From Gordionus sp. m RMFG-2023 (lineage: Eukaryota; Nematomorpha; Gordioida; Chordodea; Parachordodidae), in the NCBI RefSeq assembly GCF_954871325.1, contig NC_088775.1, forward strand, positions 18,763,561-18,827,560: a stretch of DNA of 64,000 nt, given 5' to 3'. Positions within the stretch are counted from its first letter, which is position 1. Each line of letters begins with the position of its first letter. This document shows positions 47,880-57,589 of this stretch, piece after piece. Under the pieces are notes generated by a model. The model saw only the letters and a program-made list of their open reading frames with translations, did no database searches and had not been told where the DNA came from. Made by a program: the position numbers and the translations under genes.

Positions 47880-48285
47880 TTCTTATTACTCTACAGATTT
47901 GATTTTATATTGATTAGTCTATATAAAATATTAAAGATATTCATTAAGTAATAAACTGCAAATGTTTATAAAATGTTTTTTATTCATCTAGTAAAAAAAT
48001 ATGATTATAATATATAATAAAAATAAACCTGAAATTTATGTAATTATCATATGTTTCTTACGTTATAGATCCAAACACAAAATGGCTGCTACTCAATTCA
48101 ATTTTTGCCACTTCAAATTTGATTTTAGCATTACGATCGGCAGTCTATAGTATTAATGTCATTGGATTTGGATTGGTCGTTTATATTCTCTTCTCCAAGA
48201 ATTGTTGATTAGGTTAGGCCTATAAATTTTTCCTTATTAGTCCACTATAAAACATTGTCTAAAAATGGTAACAGAGGGTTATATT

Positions 48286-48673
48286 AGTTTCTTGACTTTT
48301 TGTCAATGTAAGTTGCTAATTTTATAATATGTAGTTTTTAAAAACTTATCAATTGAGACATATGTATGAATTAATTAACCTTTTTTATCACTTGTAATTC
48401 TTTAGATGGGAAATTTTTTTATATCAGCAATCGAAAATATTTTATACTGTAATAAATAGATTTTGTATTAAAAATAATATTTTTAAAAATGTCTTATATT
48501 GTTTTAATTATTTATATCCTAGTTTATTTTGTATTCAAAATATAATATTCAGAATATTTATTCAGAGTTAGCAAATTTTAAAAATGTATAATATATTAAT
48601 ATAAAACCCGGCCAAAGACCCTCAAAGTTTTTAGTTGAGCCCTTTGAGATTGTAAAGGCTAGCGACGCCTCTG
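48286..48673. other. Right end region of the 19.2-kb block
   Basis: AT-rich and non-coding. It ends with ACCCGGCCAAAGACCCTCAA (48605) and the terminus GGCTAGCGACGCCTCTG. The CCCGGCC string resembles the subterminal hairpin of the hAT at 28563, a hint that the two elements are relatives. Confidence 0.5.
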
Positions 48674-50390
48674 TGTAGGCGTACCTGTTGGACGTGAAGC
48701 TGCAGCACACTTAATAAGAATTTAAGTCGTAAATAACCCTACCACAAAGCTTTAGTTAAAATCGACTTTTCCAATGCATATAACACCTTTCCCGCAACTA
48801 CTGCATTCCACTTGCTCCCATTTTTCCGCTTACACCAAATTTCATTTCTCTTGCTACATATTTCCAATAATCTTCCAATTCAATACCGATGAAATATTTT
48901 CACCCGAAGGCATTCAACAGAGAGACCCTCTCGGACCCTTCTTTTTAGTCTTGGAATTAATGACATGATAAAATCAATAAACTTTTCAACAATCTATCGC
49001 TTCATGCGTGATATATCGATGACCGAATATTGAGTGGTTCCTGCTGTGAATTGACAAAGCAGTTAACATAATTAACAAAATGGGCACAGCTATTGGACTC
49101 CAACCCGAGTAAATCAGAATTCATCTATAAATTTTAGCGCTCCTAACGCTCATGATTTCAAATTAATTGCACTTGTTGAATTATCACATCTAGGATTACC
49201 TATAGGAAAACATGAGGCCATTTGCACCTTTCTTCACTCCACTATTCACATTATTCTTAAACTGGGGGACATCTTTACTCTTCTTCCTTCACACAAAATC
49301 CTTTTTCTTGTTAATAAATTTCTTTTTTATTCCACGGATTCTTTATGCCCTCCGCTCAACACCGATTTTTAAATATCTTTTTCCACTCAAAACATACTAA
49401 AATGGAATAAAGGATAAACCTCAGATTCAACCAAACCGCTGGGCCCAAGCTTCGCTCCTAACCAAATTCGGTGGACTTGACATTAGATCTCCCTACGACT
49501 TAGCAATAACCGCTTTCATATAGAGTAGCCTCTTGTCAAAACAAATAGCAATGCCCATCATTCTAAAGAAGACTCTTCCATAATTAAGGCCATAAATATT
49601 TAAAAGACATGGATCAGTTGACTCTCTTTCACCAACACAGAAGGATTGGGAAGCTCCGGTAGTTGCTCGCTGCTTTGGAACACTATTATCTAGCATGCAA
49701 TCCACTGACCGCACTCTATTCTTTTCCCTGTTCAATGGTACTGGGCATGATTTTCTCGAGGCCATTCCTTCTGTTAATTTTCAGCTTCAACTTTCCAACA
49801 ACGAACTTATTCACTCCATAGGTATTCGTCTAAACTGCACTATCACCCACCCTCACATCTGTTCAGTGTAACTCGCCCGTTGACATGAAAGAAAGACAGT
49901 TTACAATATTGTCGCTCCAGCAATGCTCGATTCATCAGATATACACAATGTAATTCAATTATTCAACATGCCTTGAAATCAGCTCAAATACCATCCATAC
50001 TGGAACCCCAGGGTCTTTTTAGATCAGATGGTAAACATCCTGACGGGTCAAATTCCATCGAGGAGAGACCAATTATTTGTATGGAACTATTTATGTATAT
50101 ACCCCCTGGCCCTCTAACTAAGCCTTAAACATCATTGACCAGAAGGAACAACTTAATATCACCATATACACAGAAATTTCAAATGACCATTTTTCATTCC
50201 TATCGTTTCAACCACACTTGCCACCTTTAGAAAACTTGCCCTAGCATTTCAAAAATTTAGGATCACAAATAGCAAACTTTCAGAAGAACCTCGTGAGTAT
50301 TTTTTCTTCGACAAAGGTTGGGCATAGCCACTTAAAGCAAATTACATCAGCTTCAATGGTAGTTACTAGCCAAAGAGTTTTACTTAATAT
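48674..50390 (+). pseudogene. LINE RT and endonuclease, second copy, 3' part, broken
   Basis: Continues the LINE cut at 29505. GVPVGREAAAHLIR is near 48680, a shifted VKIDFSNAY equivalent near 48755, and SPEGIQQRDPLGPFF near 48900, where the usual 'QGDP' reads QRDP. The YIDD region is damaged near 49010. Later parts match the intact copy: RILYALRSTPIFK (49340), GHDFLEAIPS (49745), FRSDGKHPDG (50020) for the endonuclease PD motif, and the C-terminal tail. Many stops and shifts are present. It ends about 310 bp before the first NEMP exon. Confidence 0.8.
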
Positions 50391-50703
50391 AATATATATT
50401 AGGTTTTTTTTTATAGATTTTTCATATAAATTATAAATGATTCAAAAGTTAACCACGAAATTATCTGTATTAATCATTATTGTACTAGATTTACTTTTCA
50501 GAATAAAAACAAATAATATGGAAAATGATAAATTATATGAAATATTAATATAAAATAAGATAGCAATGTAGTTGCTATAGTTTGTCTAATAATTACCACA
50601 TAATACAAGTATTGGATGACCACTAGCCAAGATTTAGTATTCGATCATATCATATTTGACATGTTACGCATGAAGGTGTCAACTATATGATTTTATAAAT
50701 ATA
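50391..50703. other. Upstream region of NEMP
   Basis: AT-rich. It must contain the promoter and 5' UTR of the NEMP gene if the start at 50704 is right. No motif was recognised. Confidence 0.4.
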
Positions 50704-53700
50704 ATGCTTCATCGATTTTTTAATATTTTTTGTTGTTATATTTATGTTTGCAGTATTGAGTGTGAAGAAAATAATGCTAATCGTGATCATGGTAAATAAA
50801 TTTATAAGAGTGTGATTATTAGTTATTAAACTAGTTACATGGCTAAAGAAAGAATCCATTACCCCCGTTCCTACAAAATTACAGAATTCTCTTGATGTGT
50901 ATTGTTTTGGTGGTAAAAGATCCAATATTAAATTTTTATTGAGCAGTGCAAAAGTATTATATGAGTTGCATTTTTTTATAAATTAATCATAGCTTAGGTG
51001 GAAATTTAAAAATGAAAACAAAAATCATTTTCTCATTTTTAAAGGATCAAATTATAGCGACATTTACAGGCAATATAAGCAAACCATTACTAATTGGTAT
51101 AACTTAATTCCTTCTTGGAAAGTATCAAAAATTAATTTGGATACATTTGAATTATCTTGTGTTGGTATATACACTAAGGATAGTTATGATGTTCATTTTA
51201 ATTTTTTTTTGGTTGATTACCAAAAATTAATATTATTAACTGTTGGGGTGTTTTTATTTTTTTCTGCAAGTTCATTAAGCAGGTGATTACAATTATTTTT
51301 GACAAAAAATTATTATATTATAGAAATCTATTGTTTTATTATACTTTTGGAATTATATTTGGGATTCTTGCCTCCTTCCTTATAATTGTATATTTAATCA
51401 GTCGGCTGATACCACAAGTAAATTATATAGTTATAAATTTTTTAAATATTTTTTAAAGAGAAAAGGTGCCACCTATTTATTATTGGCTGGTGGATGGTCA
51501 TTTTCATTATTTATACTACAGTATTTGTGGGAAAATATACAATTTATTATCCTGAGATACACAAATTATCTTATTGGATATATCATAATAGCTGGTTTTA
51601 TTAGTTTTTTAATTTGCTATTATAAAGGCCCACCAAATAATCCAAAAACCTTAAGAATGATTCAATGGACCATCCAAGGAATATCACTATATTTGATATA
51701 TCAAGCATCCAACAATTTTAAACAAACATCAATACTATTATCTACATTTATTATACTGACTCAAAAAATGTTAAGTCACCAATCTACAGACAAATGTTCA
51801 AAATATAACCCTATTGGAAGGTTAAAACATACCATTCACATTTATTGGTAAATTTTCATATGTTTTTTAATCACACATATAAACAAAATACCTAGAGGCT
51901 TGTCTTCTCCAGACAATGATAATACACTCCTACATCCCATATTCCCCTTCAATTTCAATGATAATTCCTCCCCCCCCCTCCCATGATAAAACCCTGTAGG
52001 CCTTTTAAATATATTTCCTTGATGATGGCTATATTAGGTATAATAGAAACTTATAATCAGAAAACTATTTTCTATTGAAAAAGAATCTTAATTAGGTTAA
52101 AATTATTTTATTTGAGGTGATAAGATCCCATAGTTTAAAATGCCCAGCTAAGGAAAATACACTTCATGGTATACATGTAGTGAATACAATTTTTCTAGAT
52201 GAAAAGATCCAATTTTTCTAAATTATGACATCTCTCATGTGATAAAAATACTGAATAAAAGTGATAAAACAGATTACTTTGAATTTTGTAATGAATTGAT
52301 GTTTAATAACTGATATATTATAATAATCTGGTTCTTAAGTTATCTATGATGCTATTTCAATCATTTTCATGAATTGAAAATTGGGGTCCAAAATTAATCA
52401 TTTTTACCAGCCTTATAAGATATTATATTTCATACATTTTATATTACAGTTTATTTGTATTATATTATGAATTATATGATTGACGTTTGTAATATGATTC
52501 TTTATAATGTAACAAATAAAGTGACTGTGTTTTAGACTTAGATTCAATAGCGATGAAGGATTCTCATATTATGAATAAAGAAGAAAAATCAACTACTCTA
52601 ATTGGTAAAAAGTGATGAATCAAACATTCTAATTAATAAGAGTGGTGAAATTAATATTTTAAGTGAAACAAACAATGGTAATTAAGTAAAAATAAATTTT
52701 GAAACAATAAATATAACTCAAGTAAAATTTGAAAATCTTGATAAACAAAATAATTTTCAAAACTATATTGAATATATTGATGATGTTTTGGAGATAAGTG
52801 GAACATTTATGGATTAGGAAACCAAGAAAAAAAATATTTGCATACAATGGGATTAGTAATTTGGTAGAGTTGAGGTCATTTATATATCCAAGCTTGTTTG
52901 GAATGGAAAAATTATTTGGTGATAAACGGAAACCAAAAATATCCAATAGTCGATTAACGCGCTGGGCATGAAAATGTCCGTATATGATTTTAAAATTGAA
53001 TATCGTCCAGGAAAAGAAAACATAATGGCTGATACATTATCTAGACTTCCAGAAGAAGGTGCCGAATAACTTAAAAATTAGAGCTATAAATTTGCTCGAT
53101 ATAAATCTTTGTCAAGTTGAACTCTAGAATGAAACAAGGAAAGATAGATTGCTAAATAAAGAAATTAAAAACATGAAGCGAGGATGATGGTGTTTGATAC
53201 GAAAAATGATTTAGAGTTAGTTTGTTTTACTAATCGCCAGGAGGAATTATCAGTAAATCGAGATATTGAATGGAATTCCAACCGTATTGAGGAAATCAAT
53301 ATTAACTATCATACATAGGGGCATCCAGGAATAAATGCTATGATATCAATTTTTAGGATATATTGTTGGTGGCCTAATTGCGATAAAAACATTGAACAAC
53401 ATATTCGTCAATGTATTCCAGTCAAAGTAACCGGTCGAATATAATGGAGGTTCCTTTATATTCTCGGAACATCTCTGATACACGATGGGAACACATTCAT
53501 TTAGATTTCGCGGGACCTATCGATTCATATTCATGGATGGTTGGAGTTGATGCATATTCTAAATGGGTTGAGGTCGAGTTGATGAGAGAATACGGCCACA
53601 ACAATGACAAGGTGCTAAGGAAATGGTTCGCACGTTTGGAACGCCATGATATATTGTGTTAGATAATGGCCATCAGTTTATTTCTGGAGAATTTCGAAGA

Positions 53701-56700
53701 TTCTGTTTAGAGAAAAATATTAAATTAATACATTCAACACCTTACCATTCCAAAACGAATGTATTAGTTGAAAGAACAATACGAACAGAGTCGATATTTT
53801 GCCACTAGAAAAGACATTAAGGAGCCAGAGAAAGCTATGGGAAAAGTTTTGACAGTATACAGAATGGGCGAGCACCAATCAACCAGACATTCACCGGCAA
53901 AATTATTGGGGCGTAATCTAAAAACTGGATTAGATTGGTTACAATCCAAATGTTAAGGATGAGACGGAACGATTTAATATGCGACAAAAGACAGCACATG
54001 ATGAACACTTAAATGAAGGAATTCGAGGTTACAACCTAATGAAATCAATTCAGATTAGAGAGAAGGAATATAAAATCCAGAACTGGTAGATATTCCTTCC
54101 TATTTGGTAGAAAGTAAGGATAGAACGATATGATATGCGGATCAACTGCGAAAACGGGATGTAGCTAAAGAAATGGAGATGTCAGGGAGAGAGTAAGAAT
54201 ATATGTCGGAAATAGTTAACAATTTGAAAATGTAGAATATAATACCTCGAGGGCTAATAACAACAATGAGGCAGAAATCACAACGATCGAGGAAGCCTAC
54301 TACACATCGTTTGATTGAGGAGTTTTAAAATCCTAAGTGTAAAGAAATGTGATAAATGCAAGATATTATATTTCATACATTTTATATTATTTATTTGGAT
54401 TATATTATCATGATTATCTTATATATGATTGACGTTTATAATGTGATTCCATATAATGCAACACAAGTGACTGTGTTTTAGACTTTAGTTCAGATAGCAC
54501 CACGAATACTTTTATCTAAGATACAAGATTCTTTTGTATCTTGTACTCTATATCTTTTTTGACATTTTAAATAAAATACTTATAGTCTGTACCTAAGATA
54601 CTTTATTTTCAAAGGATTTTTTTTCATTTTCTTGACAAAAGATAGTATTTTTTTAGATTTTTGTTTAAAATTTTAATATTTATTTTTACATTTTCCGTGG
54701 ATTCTTGCATTAATTTTATTGCTTTTCTTTCCTATCTTTATATTTTAAATTAATATTCATTATTATTTATTTGGCATACCAACTTTACCGTGGTTTGCAA
54801 ATTAAATAATTATAATTTATGATGATTTCTCCTCCATATTTATATATCACTGTCCAACATTTTGGATTACTATTTAGACACAGAATTGCAAATAGTAATA
54901 TTTGGATAATTTCGATTTCTCAATTATATTTGTTTAATTTTTTTTATATAATGATGTCACTATTTTATTCTTTGAAATAACATGTGTTTGCTGGTGTTTA
55001 TAAAAAATACAAACAATCGAAGTTCCTAAAATAAACCTTAGAATTTGATGTTATTTTTCAGCTGGTGGAAAAAATATTTCTATTTCTGTTGGTGGTTGGT
55101 TTATAAATCTCCATTTCCACTCTTATTGTTGCCACAAATAATTCCTTCGGGTGGGAAAGCGATGATATTAATTTTTTATGAACCGTGGGGTTATAAAAAA
55201 GTATATTTTTAATATAATATTTGTATCTGTATCTAAGATACATTATTATATGAATAGTAAATTTTATTATTCATACAAATAGTTAGTTATTTAATTCATA
55301 TTAAACGAATCGAATAATTAATTATTTGATTTTGTTTCACCAGTAAATACTTATACTGTAATAAAATGGCTCTACAGAAAGCAGAGAATGTCTTCAAAAC
55401 TGTATCTGGGTCAGATCGATGTTTTAAAAAATATCGGGTCAGCTCAATATTTTCAAAAATTGACCCTATTTGATATTTTGTTTTTGGTTATTTTATTTTT
55501 GTATATATCATATACTTTTATATACATAATTAATTTCATAATAAAAATTAATAGAACTTAATTTATTTATAATGTTTATAAAAAATCATTTAAAAGAAAG
55601 ATATGATGGTAATTATTTACAATAAGAAAATGATTTTAAGATATCTAGTGGATATTCCGCCTCTATTGTTAAACGGCTCATTATAGTTAATTTAAGGAAA
55701 GGCTAGATAAAGAAATTAGCCAAAAATATATCTAAGCTAAGAGATTTTGCTAACAGATGGTAAAAAGTTTGGACATATATAAATTTCTAAGCAGAGATAA
55801 TAATATTTGGGTAAAATCTTGATTTCGCCGATTTTTAAAAACGGCGAAATCAAGGCATTTAACAACAAAATTATTCGTGAAAGTTAGTTGGTTTTTTTTG
55901 AATAGAAAATTAATTTTATATGAAATTAGTTCAAGGATAGATTGTAAATAAAAATCAATATAAATATTGGATCGTTAAAATATTTGTTGATTGGCACAGC
56001 CCTACAAAAAATAGGTCTCTAATTGAACATATCAATATTTAATTATATTTTTTTAAACTTTACTAAAAAAATAAAATGATCATATAATATAAAGTAATTT
56101 TAATCACATTAATTCAAATTTATACACTTTTTATATAATATAAGGGGAAATATAAATAGTATTTTAAAATTATTAAATTGTATATAGTCTTAAAAAATTT
56201 CCTCCCAAAATTAAATTGTTAACCGAAGAAGAATATATTCAACAAGGTGAGTTAGAAACAGAAAAACATTTAAACGAATTAAAAAAGTATTGTCAAGGCC
56301 CAAACTGTACTCCATGGAAATTAGCCAAGATGCTTAAAAATCCTAAAAGGTATATTATATTAAACATTGCTTAAAAATCCTAAAAGGTATATTATATTAA
56401 ACATTTTTTTTTCTTCAAATTTTATATGAAATTTTTAAAAAAAATAAAATAAGATTTGCGTCTTTCATTGAGGGAGACTCGTTGCATGTCAGTGAAGAAG
56501 AGGCGGCCGAATGGGATAACGATGCATTTTCTAACCGAGAATTTTCTTATTCGTCTATCGGTGACAATGATCAGGATAGTAAATTGGCAAAGAAACCTAG
56601 CGCCCCTCCTTTGCATCAATCCTCATCTTTTACCAACGATTACCGCTCCCCGGAATATCTAGATAAACATATTTATCCGCTAAATCTATCAAAACGCAAC

Positions 56701-57003
56701 TCCAGAAATTTAAATTCGAATTTTACTCTTAAAAACGACATCAATTCCCCTTTGACAAATAGAAAAGTGCTAAGGATGGCTCGGTCCTGTAATGTCACTA
56801 CCGGTCGAAATAATAACGCCGTAAATTTCAAAGATTACAGGGAAAGGAAAAAGGTTGGGGATTATTTAAGGGATATTGATTCTGAGCAGTCAACAGATGA
56901 TGAGTCATTCCATTTAACCGAAGATGAGAATGACGATTTATTATATGTAGATACGTCGAAAACGATCACGTATCCTCCACTTCATAGAGTGAATAAATAT
57001 TAG
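50704..57003 (+). CDS. NEMP1: Nuclear envelope integral membrane protein (NEMP1/TMEM194-type)
   Basis: NEMP proteins sit in the inner nuclear membrane, stiffen the envelope and are needed for fertility in animals. Exons: 50704-50791, 50835-50964, 51058-51282, 51324-51417, 51459-51769, 56188-56349, 56454-57003. They total 1560 nt and all phases agree, giving 519 residues. The N-terminus MLHRFFNIFCCYIYVC looks like a signal peptide. A luminal domain (LDVYCFGGKRSNIKF ... FELSCVGIYT) is followed by about five membrane segments from VGVFLFFSASSLSR on, with the family signatures LAGGWSFSL and GFISFLICYYKGP. Exon 6 holds LLTEEEYIQQGELETEKHL and exon 7 begins FASFIEGDSLHVSEEE, both typical nucleoplasmic motifs. 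The last 170 residues are acidic and disordered. Introns 1, 3 and 4 are 41-43 nt and intron 2 is 93, but intron 5 is 4.4 kb and full of repeats. Confidence 0.9.
52415..54500 (+). mobile_element. Degraded Ty3-type element in the NEMP intron
   Basis: LTR-like direct repeats at about 52415-52555 and 54348-54500 share AGATATTATATTTCATACAT and AGTGACTGTGTTTTAGACTT. Between them are broken pol pieces: YDFKIEYRPGKENIMADTLS (end of RNase H, about 52985), a GHPGINAMI...CWWPNC integrase zinc region (53320-53380), then WEHIHLDFAGPIDSY (53490, first catalytic D), VLDNGHQF (53660, second D), VERT (53770, E) and RHSPAKLLG (53888). Gag, protease and most of RT are missing, so the 2.1-kb copy has lost over half its length. 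Stops are frequent. Confidence 0.8.
55666..55868. repeat. Short inverted-end element, TTGTTAAACGGCTC family
   Basis: About 203 bp starting TTGTTAAACGGCTC and ending in the complement of TTGTTAAATGCCTTG, with an inner hairpin ATTTCGCCG/CGGCGAAAT. Relatives lie at 2997, 14044, 28318-28496 and 30346. It is too short to code, so it is a MITE-like element. Confidence 0.65.
56331..56404 (+). repeat. 37-bp tandem duplication of a NEMP exon end and its splice donor
   Basis: The unit 56331-56367 (the exon's last 19 nt plus the GTATATT donor and 11 more intron bases) is repeated exactly at 56368-56404. The donor at 56350 keeps the frame; the duplicate donor at 56387 would add 37 nt and shift it. Confidence 0.9.
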
Positions 57004-57589
57004 AGCGATTTCAAAGGCGTAATTCAGATCCGGCTAATGACCTTTAAATAAGGGGGGGGGGCGAAATCTCCACAATATAAACTCTCAATCCTCATAATTT
57101 GTTTGTTTTGTATTTATTTTATTTTTTGAATGTAATATTTTATAATGATTTTATTATTTTGTAAACCAATTCACTTATATTTATGTTTAAATTCATTTAA
57201 TAAAATTTATTAAGTACCGGGATTGCAACGTTTCTGCAATTTAATTGTATTAATGACTTTTGATTAAATTTACGAGGCAAATTATTTTTTAAAAATTAAA
57301 CCTAAAATTACTGAGGCCCGAAATTTATTAAATTAAACTGCAATGAGGGTTTCCCTTAAATTATTTTAAAATAATTCCTTTTTTATATTTAAATAAAGAC
57401 GATGCATATTAAAAATATTATTATTTTTTATTACATTTATTAATAATTAATATATAAAAAAATTCGGTAATTAAATATAGTTTGTATACGAGATCATGCC
57501 TCTCTTTTGCTCTGTTAATACTATTCATGGTTCATAACCAAGTATTGGTTAATAGTGGGAATAATTGTGTTTTTTTAAAGATCAAACAT
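57004..57589. other. Convergent intergenic region NEMP / TBC1D9
   Basis: The 3' untranslated regions of two genes facing each other. A G-run of ten lies just after the NEMP stop (57051-57061), and AATAAA-type signals occur on both strands (for example 57199). No other gene is seen. Confidence 0.6.

Larger units (their letters stand above)
42531..48164 (+). mobile_element. P-element/THAP9-type DNA transposon
   Basis: The ends are long inverted repeats starting CAATGATATTAATACTATAG (42531) and the complement ending at 48164. The 8-bp flanks are GACTTGGA (42523-42530) and GATTTGGA (48165-48172), matching the 8-bp duplication made by P elements. The arms share over 250 bp (42531-42664 plus 43070-43206 against 47880-48164). 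The left arm has an extra ~400 bp. Between the arms lies a P-type transposase gene lacking its N-terminal part. A 2.1-kb LTR element is inserted in one of its introns. The same dispersed repeat without the transposon is seen at 20925-21090. Confidence 0.85.
29506..48673. mobile_element. 19.2-kb composite insertion with CAG-type inverted ends
   Basis: The left end is CAGTGACGTCGCTAGGGGGG and the right end, read inwards, is CAGAGGCGTCGCTAGCCTTT. The flanks are TGTAAGCG (29498-29505) and TGTAGGCG (48674-48681), an 8-bp target duplication with one change. Deleting the block and one copy of the duplication rejoins a LINE reading frame. Inside are a foldback element, a Ty3-type element, a Helitron relic, a P-type transposon and a small LTR element. 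No transposase belonging to the outer ends was recognised. It could be one transposon swollen by later insertions, or two related elements that moved together. Confidence 0.7.
24611..50390 (+). mobile_element. Second RT-endonuclease LINE, split by two nested insertions
   Basis: Three separate pieces belong to one LINE of the 21515-23143 family: a 5' region at about 24611-25249, the N-terminal RT part at 28688-29505, and the rest at 48674-50390. The first gap is a hAT element (25250-28679) with its 8-bp duplication. The second is the 19.2-kb block 29506-48673. Across that block the reading frame continues from SPYQLGV into GVPVGREAAAHLIR, the continuous RT motif of this family, and the duplication TGTAAGCG/TGTAGGCG marks the cut. 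The 5' boundary is uncertain. Frameshifts and stops in all pieces show it is dead. Confidence 0.8.
51770..56187 (+). other. Giant fifth intron of NEMP, repeat-filled
   Basis: 4418 nt between donor GTTAAG and acceptor TATATAG, with phase 2 on both sides. It contains a Ty3-type relic (52415-54500), a short inverted-end element (55666-55868) and a GGGTCAG-type relic (about 55395-55480). No missing exon is required by phase, but the linker between the last membrane segment and LLTEEEY is shorter than in vertebrates, so a small unseen exon is possible. Confidence 0.65.

Noticed and set aside
51483-51851. Stand-alone 122-residue membrane protein
   Set aside because: It is exon 5 of NEMP read past its splice donor at 51770; upstream and downstream exons fit in phase.
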